64,000 nucleotides of DNA from Streptomyces sp. A012304. Lineage in GTDB: Bacteria; Actinomycetota; Actinomycetes; Streptomycetales; Streptomycetaceae. The notes beneath the pieces were generated by a model. That model had not been told where the DNA came from. It did not search any database and saw nothing but the letters and a program-made list of their open reading frames with translations. The DNA lies in NCBI RefSeq assembly GCF_026008495.1, contig NZ_BQUN01000118.1, forward strand, positions 1-64,000, in the 5' to 3' direction. Positions 24,027 through 33,077 of this stretch are shown here, piece after piece. Both the position numbers and the translations under genes were made by a program. The first letter of the stretch is position 1. Each line of letters opens with the position of its first letter.

Positions 24027-25568
24027 TCATGCGGCGCGGCGGCGCAGCACTCCGACCAGTTCGCTCACCCTCAGCGACGTCTGATATCGCCACAAAGTAA
24101 TACCAAATACGCACATTCCCAAGGCCATTCCCACGGCGAGTCCTGACGGAGTGTCACCATGGTCCTGCCGCGAGGCCATCGGCAGCAACGAGACGGCCAG
24201 ACCGACGGCGAGCGCCTTCATATAGGCGCCGTGCACGGTGGTGAAGCCGAGGCGCAGCCTGATGAGCACGGCCGCCGAGAGGTTCTCCACGACGATGGCG
24301 GCGCCCCAGGACACCGCGGCGCCGAGCACCCCCCAGACCGGTACGGCGAGCACGCCGACGGTCAGCTGCACCGTGAACGCCACGGCCGTGACGGCCAGAT
24401 GCCAGGAGCTGCGGCCGGCCATGAGCAGCACGGTCTGGGCGTTGCCGACCGCGACGTTGACCATGGAGGCCGCGCACAGCACCAGCAGCGCCAGGGCGCC
24501 GTCGGTGAACTCCGGCCCGAAAACGGACAGGACGGTCCCGGGGAAGCAGGCGACGACACCGAACAGCGGCCAGGAGAAGAGCACGGTCCAGCAGGTGGAG
24601 ACCCGGTGCAGATCCCGCGCCTCGTCAATCCTGTCGACGGCGAGCAGACGGCTGAGCTCCGGTGCGACCGCGAGCCGGACCGCGAGTTGCACGAGGGTGC
24701 CCGCGGTGACGACGCGGCCGATGGCGGTGTACACGCCCGCCTCGTCGGGGGTGGCCAGCACGGACAGCAGGATGACGCCGACCCAGACCGCGCCGATGTC
24801 GAAGACGGAGGAGATCGCGCGCGGCGCGGAGAAGCCCCAGAAGTCCCGCCACGGAACGCTCTCCCCTTCCGCCGGTGGGACCGCGGGACGGGCGGCACGG
24901 CAGCGGCGCAGGCAGATCCAGGCGGCGACCGAGCCGGCCAGCGCGGGCAGCAGCCAGGCCGAGGCCAGGGACAGCACCCCGGGCGCCCAGAAGGCCACGG
25001 GGACGGCGATCAGCACCCGCAGCACCGGTTTGCCGATCTGCTCCACGGCGACGAACGGCACCACCGTGCCGTATCCCCGGGTGGCGCCGAGCAGCACCAT
25101 GCCCACGGTCGCGGCGGGCAGGAACAGCCCGAAGAGGCGGACCAGGGCGACGGCGTCCTCGCGCGCCAGATCCGGCAGGAGCGCGGTGGCCACCGAGGGG
25201 GACAGCACCAGCGGCACGGCGGCCGCGACGCCGGCCACGGCCGCCGGCAGGACGGCGGTGCGCAGCAGGGCGTCCACCGAGCGTCCGTCGTTCACGGCGA
25301 GGTCGCGCGGTACGAAACGCACGAGCCCGGTGTCGGCGCCGAGCTTGCAGGCGTTGCTGAGGATGGTGAACAGGGCGACGCCCGTGAAGACGGCGCCGGC
25401 CCCCTGGGCCCCGACGGCCCGGGTGATCAGGCCGACGAGGAGGAAGGAGAAGACGGCGTTCGCGACGGAACCCGCCATCCCCCACCAGCCGCCCCGCGCG
25501 GTGGCGGCCACCCCGCTCGGGGCGGCGGCGCCGGCGCGGGGGCGGGCGGTCGTCTCGGGGGCGGTCAT
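24027..25568 (-). CDS. Polysaccharide flippase (Wzx/MATE-like)
   Basis: 513 aa from ATG 25568, overlapping the Wzz stop (ATGA). About 12-14 TM segments are visible (ANAVFSFLLVGLITRAVGA, VAGVAAAVPLVLSP, LSLASAWLLPALAGSVAAW, VWVGVILLSVLA, VAFTVQLTVGVLAV). The pattern and length match polysaccharide exporters of the MOP superfamily, which move lipid-linked oligosaccharides across the membrane. It is third in a translationally coupled wzy-wzz-wzx set. The last ~30 codons are AT-richer than the rest (GTA TTT GGT ATT ACT TTG), suggesting a different origin of the 3' end. Confidence 0.9.
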   Translation of the reverse strand: MTAPETTARPRAGAAAPSGVAATARGGWWGMAGSVANAVFSFLLVGLITRAVGAQGAGAVFTGVALFTILSNACKLGADTGLVRFVPRDLAVNDGRSVDALLRTAVLPAAVAGVAAAVPLVLSPSVATALLPDLAREDAVALVRLFGLFLPAATVGMVLLGATRGYGTVVPFVAVEQIGKPVLRVLIAVPVAFWAPGVLSLASAWLLPALAGSVAAWICLRRCRAARPAVPPAEGESVPWRDFWGFSAPRAISSVFDIGAVWVGVILLSVLATPDEAGVYTAIGRVVTAGTLVQLAVRLAVAPELSRLLAVDRIDEARDLHRVSTCWTVLFSWPLFGVVACFPGTVLSVFGPEFTDGALALLVLCAASMVNVAVGNAQTVLLMAGRSSWHLAVTAVAFTVQLTVGVLAVPVWGVLGAAVSWGAAIVVENLSAAVLIRLRLGFTTVHGAYMKALAVGLAVSLLPMASRQDHGDTPSGLAVGMALGMCVFGITLWRYQTSLRVSELVGVLRRRAA

Positions 25569-27115
25569 CGGTGGGAGATGCTCAACGTGCCGTCCTGCGC
25601 GGGAAGTTCCATGGACGTGGTGTCGGCGTGCGCCGAGGACCCGAACCTCGGACGGCGGCGCAGGGCCTTCATGCGCCGGCGCGGGCGGCCGGTGTCGAGG
25701 ACGGCCCCGAGGAGGCGTCCGCCGGAGCAGCCGATCAGCTCCTGCATCTGCCGCAGATCGTCCCGCCGGGTGCGGTCGAGCCGGGCGACCACGAGGACAC
25801 CGTCGACGCGCTGGGCGACGGCCAGCGCGTCGGCGTGGGTGAGGAACGGCCCCGAGACGACGACGGTCGACATGTCGGGCTCGGCGGTCACGCCCCGGCG
25901 CCGGCCGGTGCCGCTGGAGGCGAAGGCGAAGCGACCGTCGACGTGGGTGTCGACGAGGACGCTGCCGGCGGGCAGGAACGCCTCCTCCAGGGTGGGGGCC
26001 TCGTACGGCATCAGCGGCAGCCGGGTGGCGAGGCCGCTGGTGTCGGGGGCGGTGTCCACGAGCAGCACGTCGCCGCCGTCGTCGGCGAGGGCCGCGCCCA
26101 GGTTGGCGCCGACCTCCTCGGCCTCGCCGCTCTGCCGGGGGGCCACCACGAGCACCCGGCTCTGGCCGGCCGGACCGGCGTTCTGCCGCAGCCGGAACGC
26201 CAGCGCCCGGTAGGCCTCCGTGCGGGGGCTGCTGGTGCGGCCGACGGTCAGCAGCGCGTCGTCGCCGCCGTCGTCGGAGGGCAGGATGCCGAGCACCGGA
26301 GCGCGCAGGGCGGATTGGACCTCGGCGACCGAGCGGACCCGGTTGTCGAGGGCGGAGCGCGCCCAGGCGAGCACGATGCCGAGCAGGAGTCCGCATCCGA
26401 GGCCGAGGGCGAGCATGGTGCGCAGCCCGGGGCCCGCCGGCAGAGTGGGCGCCGAGGCCTTGCGGACGACGTCACCGCCGTCGGTGTCCCGGGACTTGAT
26501 GTCGAGGACGCGCTTTTGCAGGTTGTAGAGCTGCTGCTGCACGGCGGTCTTCGCCGTCGCCTCGACCTGGCCGAGCGCCAGTCGCTGGTTCAGCACCGCG
26601 ATCTGCTGCTGGAGGCCTCGGGTGGTCCGCTGCACCGTGGCGGCGTTGCGGCTCTCGCGGTCGTCGAGATAGGCCTCGGCGAAGGCGTTGGCGCCGCGTG
26701 CCGCGCGCTCGGGGTTGTCGTCGGTGAACTCGAAGCGCAGGACCTGGGACTTCATCGGGTTGGTGACCCGCAGCGCGGACCCGAGCGCGGTGGCCTGGTC
26801 GGCGGGCCGCTCCAGGATGCGTGCCGCGCGCAGGACGACGGCCGCGCTGGCGGCGATCCGCTGCTCGGTGCTCATGCTGATCTGGTTGTCGGCCGAGACA
26901 CCGATCGCGCCGAACGGGTCGGTGGTGGAGCGCACCAGGACTTCGCTGGTGGCGGTGTAGGTGTGAGCGCGCTGTACGGACAGGGCCAGCCCCCCGAGCA
27001 CTCCCAGGAGGATTCCCAGCGTGATCAGGACACGGTGGCGCAGGATGCGGCGCAGTTGGTCGCGCAGCTGGTCCGGCTCGTCGTACCGGTCGTCAAAGAG
27101 GATGGGGCCGGTCAC
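25565..27115 (-). CDS. Wzz-type chain-length protein with degenerate BY-kinase domain
   Basis: 516 aa from GTG 27115. TM1 (VLITLGILLGVLGGLALSV, ~29-47), a periplasmic-type coiled region with TRGLQQQIAVLNQRLALGQ, and TM2 (LRTMLALGLGCGLLLGIVLAW, ~231-251) form a Wzz/chain-length-determinant frame. The C-terminal domain aligns with BY-kinase/CpsD folds: SSPRTEAYRALAFRL, the Walker A' segment DVLLVDTAPDTSG (349-361) and VDGVLVVARLDRTRRDDLRQ. The P-loop region reads APRQSGEAEEVG (325-336), lacking the GKS/T lysine, and no Tyr cluster ends the protein. So it is probably a non-catalytic or regulatory co-polymerase. Coupled to wzy and wzx by 4-bp overlaps. Confidence 0.85.
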   Translation of the reverse strand: MTGPILFDDRYDEPDQLRDQLRRILRHRVLITLGILLGVLGGLALSVQRAHTYTATSEVLVRSTTDPFGAIGVSADNQISMSTEQRIAASAAVVLRAARILERPADQATALGSALRVTNPMKSQVLRFEFTDDNPERAARGANAFAEAYLDDRESRNAATVQRTTRGLQQQIAVLNQRLALGQVEATAKTAVQQQLYNLQKRVLDIKSRDTDGGDVVRKASAPTLPAGPGLRTMLALGLGCGLLLGIVLAWARSALDNRVRSVAEVQSALRAPVLGILPSDDGGDDALLTVGRTSSPRTEAYRALAFRLRQNAGPAGQSRVLVVAPRQSGEAEEVGANLGAALADDGGDVLLVDTAPDTSGLATRLPLMPYEAPTLEEAFLPAGSVLVDTHVDGRFAFASSGTGRRRGVTAEPDMSTVVVSGPFLTHADALAVAQRVDGVLVVARLDRTRRDDLRQMQELIGCSGGRLLGAVLDTGRPRRRMKALRRRPRFGSSAHADTTSMELPAQDGTLSISHR

Positions 27116-28599
27116 AGGTGCCCTCCTGTTCCGGGGATCGATGCGTGACGGATGGGTGCGGTCGGCACCGCCGGTGCGGGGAAGCGGGTTGCCCGGGCGG
27201 TACGGGTACTGATGAGCAGCGGGACGGCCACCAGCAGCGTCAGCGGGCCCGCGATGCCGAGCAGGCTGCCGCGCAGGAAGACCATCTGGTAGAAGGCGAA
27301 GGCCGGCACCAGAAGCGCCGCGAGGGTGCCCGGCCGGTCGCGCAGCAGATGGCGTACGTCGTCCACCCGCCGTCCGACCGCGCCGAGCAGGCAGAAGACG
27401 ACGGCCACCGCGAAGGGGCCGGCCCACAGGTAACTCTCGATCCACAGCGGTGCCGAGAGGTTGAGGAACTCGTAGCCCGCGTACCGGGCCAGTTCGATGC
27501 CGGTGTCCCGGGGTTTGTCCGGCCACAGCGAGCGCGGCACCATGAACAGCGGGGGGCCGAGCGCGTCCTTCGGGGAGAACCCGTGCTCCCGCGCGTAGTC
27601 GACGCCGGTCAGCACCTGCTGGAAGGCGTCGTAGTCGCCGTTGGTGGTGAACTGGTCGGCGAGGGAGACGACGGAGACGTCCTCGCGGTCGCTGTAGCGG
27701 AAGTAGTCGCTGTAGGGGAAGACGACCAGGAGAGCGGCGATGAGGGCGGCCGCCGTGGCCCTGAAGGCACGGGGGCGGCACAGCCGGGGAACGGAGAACA
27801 GCAGGGTCAGCAGGACGGTGCCGACCCAGAACCTCGGCTTGCTGATCGGGTTGTTGACGACCGCGTTCAGCGCGAGGAGCACCGGCAGCAGCAGCCAGCG
27901 CACGCCGCGCAGCCAGCGGTCGCCGGCCGGCGCACGCGGTACGCGCAGCAGGCCGAGCAGTGCCCAGAACGCGGGCACGGACAGCGACCAGGTGAGCAGG
28001 ACCTGGAGGAAGGCGTCCTGCGCGTTCTCCATCGCGCCGGCCTCGGAGATGGCCTGGCGGCTGGTGAAGTAGGCCGAAAGGCGGCTGGGTTGACGGGAGA
28101 TCAGCAGAAAGGTGAAGGCGAGGGCGAGTCCGCACAGCGTCAGCAGGCGCCAGGGCGCGACACGGCGGGAGAGCACTCGCTCCAGTGGCCCCGGCGGGGC
28201 GGTGCCGGCGCGGTCCTGGCGGCGGCGGGCGGCGAGGGCCGTTCCGGCGCTGTAGGCGAGCAGCCCGAGTTCGACGACCGCGACGGCCTCGAAGGTGGTC
28301 TGCTCACTGGTCCGGTAGGGCCATGGGTAGGTGTCGGTGGCGACCATCGCCAGGGGCGCCAGGCCGAGCCAGATGTAGGCGAAGACCCAGAAGCCGAAGG
28401 CGACGAACCGCACCGTGGGCGCGGTGAGCACCCGGGCGAGCGCGCCGCCGGTGTGCGCCACCACGACGCCCTGCAGAGCGAGCGCGGGCGTGAGCCGCAC
28501 ACCGTCCGACTGGAGGATCAGCCCCGGCAGCAGGAGGGTCAGCACCACGGCCCAGAGGAAGACCGCAGCGACACTGCGGACGCGCGCGTCGTCCTGCAT
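27112..28599 (-). CDS. O-antigen polymerase-like membrane protein (Wzy)
   Basis: 495 aa from ATG 28599, with GGAGAGG just upstream; ATG 28638 (MFQPENSLGG) is an alternative. About 10-12 TM helices surround a large extracytoplasmic loop with RYSDREDVSVVSLADQFTTN, DYDAFQQVLTGVDYAREHG and LFMVPRSLWPDKPRDTG; the latter resembles the conserved loop of oligosaccharide repeat-unit polymerases. It probably polymerises lipid-linked repeat units. First of the coupled wzy-wzz-wzx genes; the promoter should lie in the AT-rich gap at 28600-28905. Confidence 0.85.
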   Translation of the reverse strand: MQDDARVRSVAAVFLWAVVLTLLLPGLILQSDGVRLTPALALQGVVVAHTGGALARVLTAPTVRFVAFGFWVFAYIWLGLAPLAMVATDTYPWPYRTSEQTTFEAVAVVELGLLAYSAGTALAARRRQDRAGTAPPGPLERVLSRRVAPWRLLTLCGLALAFTFLLISRQPSRLSAYFTSRQAISEAGAMENAQDAFLQVLLTWSLSVPAFWALLGLLRVPRAPAGDRWLRGVRWLLLPVLLALNAVVNNPISKPRFWVGTVLLTLLFSVPRLCRPRAFRATAAALIAALLVVFPYSDYFRYSDREDVSVVSLADQFTTNGDYDAFQQVLTGVDYAREHGFSPKDALGPPLFMVPRSLWPDKPRDTGIELARYAGYEFLNLSAPLWIESYLWAGPFAVAVVFCLLGAVGRRVDDVRHLLRDRPGTLAALLVPAFAFYQMVFLRGSLLGIAGPLTLLVAVPLLISTRTARATRFPAPAVPTAPIRHASIPGTGGHL

Positions 28600-28905
28600 T
28601 CCGACCTCTCCGCCGAGCGAGTTTTCAGGCTGAAACATCACCGAAAGATATATAGCGCCTTTACTCTGCAAATGATCCTAGGCGCGCACAAATCGAGAAC
28701 TTCTGTGCAGCAGTCCGCAAACCGAGTCATCGGGTGATCTTAGTTATCAGCGGCGTGCCTTTTACACCAAACCATGACAAGTCTGCATAGCTTGTCGCGC
28801 AGGTCTCCGCGCGGCCGAGTCCCGGCCCGGTGCCGGACGGATGTCGCAGGCCGCGGATGACCGGCTGACCTCACTTCAGATCTCGGCTGTCCCAAGGGAG
28901 TGCGC
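28600..28905. promoter_or_regulatory. Divergent AT-rich intergenic region of the polysaccharide locus
   Basis: About 306 bp without a gene, between the wzy and epimerase starts. It is notably AT-rich at 28640-28780 compared with its surroundings and probably holds back-to-back promoters. I see no long dyad; TTAGTTATC lies at 28740-28748. Confidence 0.5.
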
Positions 28906-29886
28906 ATGAGCAAGCAGGTCGACGTCGTCGTCGCCGGAGGCGGGGGATTCATCGGGGGGCACCTCGTGGGCGACCTTCTCGCCCAGGGGCTGACCGTCCG
29001 CTCCATCGACATCAAGCCCCGCAACGAGTGGTACCAGGTCCACCAGGACGCCGAGAACGTGGTCGCCGACCTGTCGCTCCTGGACAGTGCGCGCGACGGC
29101 GTGCGCGGCGCCCGGCAGGTGTACATGCTGGCCGCCGACATGGGCGGCATGGGCTTCATCGAGAACAACAAGGCCGCCTGCATGATGTCGGTGCTGACCA
29201 GCACCCACATGCTGAAGGCCGCGCACGAGGCCGGTGTGGAGCGGTACTTCTACTCCTCCTCCGCCTGCGTGTACGCCGCCGGCAAGCAGACCGACCCGAA
29301 CGTCACCGCGCTCCGGGAGGAGGACGCCTACCCGGCGCAGCCGGAGGACGGCTACGGCTGGGAGAAGCTGTTCTCCGAGCGCATGTGCCGCCACTACGCC
29401 GAGGACTACGGGTTCGTCACCCGCGTCGCCCGCTACCACAACGTGTACGGCCCGCACGGCACCTGGACCGGTGGCCGGGAGAAGGCGCCGGCCGCGGTGT
29501 GCCGGAAGGTCGCCGAGGCTGCGGTCCGCGGTGACCACCGGATCGAGATCTGGGGAGACGGGCTGCAGAGCCGCTCTTTCATGTACATCGACGACTGCCT
29601 GCACGGCTCACAGATGATCATGAAGGGGGACAGTGGCGTCCCGGTCAACCTCGGGTCGTCGGAGCTGGTGACGATCAATCAGCTCGTCGACATCGTCGAG
29701 CGGATCGCGGGTGTCCGCTGCGAGCGGACCTACCGGCTCGACGCCCCGCAGGGCGTGCGCGGCCGCAACTCCGACAACACCCTGATCCGCGAGATCTACC
29801 GCTGGGAACCGTCGGTCACCCTGGTCGACGGCCTGGAGAAGACCTACGCCTGGGTCTACGACCAGGTCAAGCGCTCCCACCAGTGA
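28906..29886 (+). CDS. NAD-dependent epimerase (GDP-mannose 3,5-epimerase-like SDR)
   Basis: 326 aa from ATG 28906 (AAGGGAG upstream). An extended SDR: the NAD loop VVVAGGGGFIGGHLVGDLL, the acidic SIDIKP after beta2, LAADMGGMGFIENNKA (a hallmark of GDP-mannose 3,5-epimerases), FYSSSACVYAAGKQ with the catalytic Ser, and YGWEKLFSERMC with the YxxxK pair. RYHNVYGPHGTWTGGREKAP is the substrate loop seen in GME. It likely supplies an unusual GDP- or UDP-hexose to the polymer. Probably cotranscribed with the glycosyltransferase 31 bp downstream. Exact substrate uncertain. Confidence 0.9.
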   Translation: MSKQVDVVVAGGGGFIGGHLVGDLLAQGLTVRSIDIKPRNEWYQVHQDAENVVADLSLLDSARDGVRGARQVYMLAADMGGMGFIENNKAACMMSVLTSTHMLKAAHEAGVERYFYSSSACVYAAGKQTDPNVTALREEDAYPAQPEDGYGWEKLFSERMCRHYAEDYGFVTRVARYHNVYGPHGTWTGGREKAPAAVCRKVAEAAVRGDHRIEIWGDGLQSRSFMYIDDCLHGSQMIMKGDSGVPVNLGSSELVTINQLVDIVERIAGVRCERTYRLDAPQGVRGRNSDNTLIREIYRWEPSVTLVDGLEKTYAWVYDQVKRSHQ

Positions 29887-29917
29887 TGGCTGGACGACTT
29901 CCAGGACAGGAGAACCG

Positions 29918-31117
29918 ATGAGGATCCTCGTCCACGACTACAGCGGCCACCCGTTCCAGGCCCAGCTGAGCCGGGAACTGGCGCGCCGTGGCCACGACGT
30001 CGTCCACTCGACCTGCACGGCCTACGTCTCCGGCAAGGGCAACCTCGCCGGGGACACCCCGGGCCTGCGTTTCGTCACCATCGGGGACGGCACCGCGCTG
30101 CGCAAGGAGGCGTACTTCCACCGCCTGCGCCAGGAGACCCTGCTGGGCCTCGAACTGGCCCGGCAGGTACGGCGGGAGAAGCCCGACGTGGCGCTGCTGT
30201 CCAACCTGCCGATCCCGGTACTGGTGGTGGCGGCGGCGGTGCTGCGGCGGCTGCGCATCCCCTGGGTGCTGTGGCACCAGGACGTGACCGCCGTCGCCCT
30301 GAAGAGCTTCGCCGCCGCCGACGTGGCGAAATCCATGGGTGTCGCCGCCAAGGTGTTCGGGGCGGGCGAGAAGTGGTCGGCGCGGCGGGCCGCGGCCATC
30401 GTGGTGATCGCCGAGTCCTTCGTGCGGATCCACGAGCGGTGGGGCACGGCCGGCAAGGTCACCGTCATCCCCAACTGGGCGCCGCTGGACGAGATCGTCC
30501 CGGTGCCGCGGGCCAACGCCTGGTCGGCCGAGCAGGGGCTGGACGGGGTGCGGACGGTGCTGTACTCCGGCACCCTCGGCCTGAAGCACAACCCGGTGCT
30601 GTTGGTGCGGCTGGCCGAGCGGCTGCGGGAGCGGGGCACCCCGGTCCGTCTCGTCGTCGTCAATGACGGCCCGGCCGTGCCCGTGCTGCGGGAGGCCGCC
30701 GCCGCGCACGGGGTCGAGCTGACGCTGCTGCCCTTCCAGCCCTACGAGCGGCTGCCCGAGGTGCTGGGCACGGGCGACCTCCTCGTCGTCCTCCTGGCGG
30801 CGGACGCCGGCGAGTTCTCCGTCCCGTCCAAGACGCTGTCGTACCTGTGCGCCGGGCGTCCGGTGCTGGGCCTGATGCCGGCCGACAACCTGGCCGCGCA
30901 ACTGCTGCGGCAGGCGGGGTCCGCGGTCTTCCCGCCGGAGGAGTCCGCGCTCGACGAGGCCTGCGTCTGGGCCCGGGAGGTCCTGTCCGACCCGGCGCGC
31001 GCGCAGTCACTGGGCAAGGAGAGCCGCGCCCTGGCCGAACGGGAATTCGCCCTGGAGGACTGCGCCTCCCGTTTCGAGGACATCCTCCGCCGGGTCGGCC
31101 GCCCCCGGACACGCTGA
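29918..31117 (+). CDS. Glycosyltransferase family 4 (GT-B)
   Basis: 399 aa, MRILVHDYSGHPFQAQLSRE start. A GT-B fold: an N-terminal Rossmann half up to ~190 with ALLSNLPIPVLVVAAAVL, VTVIPNWAPLDEIVPV at the hinge, and a C-terminal half with VLYSGTLGLKHNPVLLVRLA, DLLVVLLAADAGEFSVPSKT and LSYLCAGRPVLGLM, matching the nucleotide-sugar binding loop of GT4 enzymes. It adds a sugar to the lipid-linked repeat unit at the cytoplasmic face. Sugar donor unknown. Ends against a strong bidirectional hairpin. Confidence 0.88.
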   Translation: MRILVHDYSGHPFQAQLSRELARRGHDVVHSTCTAYVSGKGNLAGDTPGLRFVTIGDGTALRKEAYFHRLRQETLLGLELARQVRREKPDVALLSNLPIPVLVVAAAVLRRLRIPWVLWHQDVTAVALKSFAAADVAKSMGVAAKVFGAGEKWSARRAAAIVVIAESFVRIHERWGTAGKVTVIPNWAPLDEIVPVPRANAWSAEQGLDGVRTVLYSGTLGLKHNPVLLVRLAERLRERGTPVRLVVVNDGPAVPVLREAAAAHGVELTLLPFQPYERLPEVLGTGDLLVVLLAADAGEFSVPSKTLSYLCAGRPVLGLMPADNLAAQLLRQAGSAVFPPEESALDEACVWAREVLSDPARAQSLGKESRALAEREFALEDCASRFEDILRRVGRPRTR

Positions 31118-31122
31118 CCCCG

Positions 31123-31178
31123 CCCGAAGAACCCCTCGGCCCCGCCGTCGACACGGCGGGGCCGAGGGGTTCTTCGGG
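31123..31178. terminator. Strong bidirectional hairpin between convergent glycosyltransferases
   Basis: Perfect 26-bp stem (31123-31148 with 31153-31178) around the tetraloop CGAC. It begins 6 bp after the GT4 stop and ends 24 bp before the stop of the convergent glycosyltransferase, so it can terminate both transcripts. Confidence 0.9.
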
Positions 31179-31201
31179 CAGGAGTGCCCTGCGTCGATCC
31201 G

Positions 31202-32329
31202 TCAGGTCTGCGGGGCGCGGTTCCGGTAGGCGGTCTCCAGGCGGTCCACGACCGCGCGGATCGAGAAGACCTCGTCGATCGCGCGCCGGCCGGTGTCGGC
31301 CAGGCGGCGGCGCAGCGGCGTGTCGGCGAGCAGCAGGCACACCGCGTCGGCCAGGGCCTCGGGGCTGCCGTCGGTGACCAGGGCCGCTTCCCGGCGGGCC
31401 AGTTCGGCCGCGATGCCGCTGCTGTCCGTGCACACCACCGGGGTGCCCTCGGCCAGCGCCTCCAGGACCGTCATCGGGAACGGCTCGTGCACGCTCGGCA
31501 GCACGTACACGGCGGCCCTGCGGTAGGCCTCCAGCGCGGCGGCGTGGTCCAGCGCGCCGCCGTAGGAGACCACGTCGGTCAGCCCTCGGTCCGCGATGAG
31601 CCGCGACACCGCCGGCAGGGAGCCCTCGTCCGCGCCGTACAGCGTGAAGCGGGCCTCGGGCATCTCCTTGTGGACCAGGGCGGCCATCTCGACGAACGCC
31701 TCGGGCCGTTTACGGGGGTGGAGCCGGGCGAGGAAGATCACCTGGTGGTCGTCGCGCGGCCGGGTGCGCGCCTCGTCGCCCGCCGCGCGCAGGCCGTTGG
31801 GCAGGGTCACCAGCGGCGGCCCGTCCGGGCCCAGCACCTCGCTCAGCGCCCGCCGCTCCCGCTCGGTGAGCACGAAGCAGCAGCGGGCCCGGCGCAGCAG
31901 CGGCACGTACACCGCGTCGAAGACACGCGCCACGACGCCGGAGCGCGGCTCGACCATGCCGTGCGTCTGGGTGACGAAGGCGGTGCGCCGCAGCCGGGCC
32001 ACAATGAGCGCGGCGAGCGAGACCAGGTCGCGTCCCGCGTGCAGGTGGACGGCGTCGGCGCGCCCCATCGCCCGCCACAGGTCCCGCAGCAGCAGCGGGT
32101 GCATGAGCCCGAGGCAGCCCCGGCCCGGGACGAGGCGCCACGCGGGGCGGGAGACGAACCGGACGGCACCGATGCGCCGCGCGGCGGGTGACCTGCCCCG
32201 CCACAGCGACACCAGGGTCACGTCGTGGCCGCGGGCGGCGCACTCCTGGAGCTGGGCGAGGGCCACGCTCGTCGGCCCGCCGAAGGCCCCGTCGTCGCTG
32301 ACCAGTGTGACCGCGTGGACGAGCTTCAT
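31202..32329 (-). CDS. Glycosyltransferase family 4
   Basis: 375 aa from ATG 32329 (MKLVHAVTLVSDDGAFGGPT). The AFGGPTSVALAQLQ loop is the acceptor-side motif, VTLPNGLRAAGDEA the hinge, VIFLARLHPRKRPEAFVEMAAL the start of the C-terminal domain, and VYVLPSVHEPFPMTVLEALA (E-x7-E region) the donor-binding motif of GT4 retaining enzymes. It overlaps the upstream acetyltransferase by 4 bp (ATGA). Likely adds a sugar during repeat-unit assembly. Donor unknown. Confidence 0.9.
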   Translation of the reverse strand: MKLVHAVTLVSDDGAFGGPTSVALAQLQECAARGHDVTLVSLWRGRSPAARRIGAVRFVSRPAWRLVPGRGCLGLMHPLLLRDLWRAMGRADAVHLHAGRDLVSLAALIVARLRRTAFVTQTHGMVEPRSGVVARVFDAVYVPLLRRARCCFVLTERERRALSEVLGPDGPPLVTLPNGLRAAGDEARTRPRDDHQVIFLARLHPRKRPEAFVEMAALVHKEMPEARFTLYGADEGSLPAVSRLIADRGLTDVVSYGGALDHAAALEAYRRAAVYVLPSVHEPFPMTVLEALAEGTPVVCTDSSGIAAELARREAALVTDGSPEALADAVCLLLADTPLRRRLADTGRRAIDEVFSIRAVVDRLETAYRNRAPQT

Positions 32330-32937
32330 GCCGTGGCTCCCTTCGTGCCGTCCGTGGTCAGGACCGCGCCCGGTGCGAGGTCCCGGTGGGCGACCGCCCC
32401 GGCGCCCACCACACCGCCCCGGCCGACGGTGACGCCGCGCAGCACCACCGCGCGGGCCGCGACCCAGCTGCCCGGCTCCAGCCGGATGGGGCCGTTGTCG
32501 AACTCGAAGGTGGCGGAGCGGCGGCGGTGGCTGCCCGTGCACAGCAGCGCGCTCTGTGAGACGCAGCAGTCGCTGCCGATCGTGACCGGTTCGAGGTTGA
32601 GGATCCAGGCGTCCTCACCGATCCACACGTCGTCGCCGATGTCCAGCTTCCACGGCCAGTGGACGCGCACCCCGCGCCGGATCAGCACCCGCTGTCCGAC
32701 GCGGGCCCCGAAGGCGCGCAGCAGGGCCGGCCGCCAGCGGGCCGGGAACCACCACTTGACGAACAACAGGTGCTGGGCGGCGAACCAGGCGGCCTGCACC
32801 GGCAGGGGCCGCCCCTTGTCGTATCCGGCGCCGGTGAAGCCGCGCAGGGACCGCGCCACGACGGGCCGGTGCGTCGTGGCGCCGGTGGTGTCACCCGGGT
32901 GCGGGGCGGCGGGCTGTGCGGCTGTGGTCTGTGCCAT
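32326..32937 (-). CDS. Left-handed beta-helix acetyltransferase (WcaF-like)
   Basis: 203 aa from ATG 32937 with GGAAGGGA upstream; the longer frame to 33006 is Arg-rich and rejected. The C-terminal half holds hexapeptide repeats: IRRGVRVHWPWKLDIGDDVW, IGEDAWILNLEPVTIGSDCC, VSQSALLCTGSHRRR and VGRGGVVGAGAVAHRDLAPG. An upstream region with RPLPVQAAWFAAQHLLFVKW resembles colanic-acid acetyltransferases. It likely O-acetylates a sugar of the polymer using acetyl-CoA. Coupled to the GT4 gene downstream. Confidence 0.88.
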   Translation of the reverse strand: MAQTTAAQPAAPHPGDTTGATTHRPVVARSLRGFTGAGYDKGRPLPVQAAWFAAQHLLFVKWWFPARWRPALLRAFGARVGQRVLIRRGVRVHWPWKLDIGDDVWIGEDAWILNLEPVTIGSDCCVSQSALLCTGSHRRRSATFEFDNGPIRLEPGSWVAARAVVLRGVTVGRGGVVGAGAVAHRDLAPGAVLTTDGTKGATA

Positions 32938-33077
32938 GGCGGTGTCCCTTCCGAGGGCCCGAGACGTCGACGTCCGCGATCCTTCACGCCGCCGGCGGCG
33001 GATCACCCGCGATCACCGCGTGTTGACGGCAGACGTGCCCGGATGGCGGATGCGGCGCCGCCGGCGCCGCATCCGTC

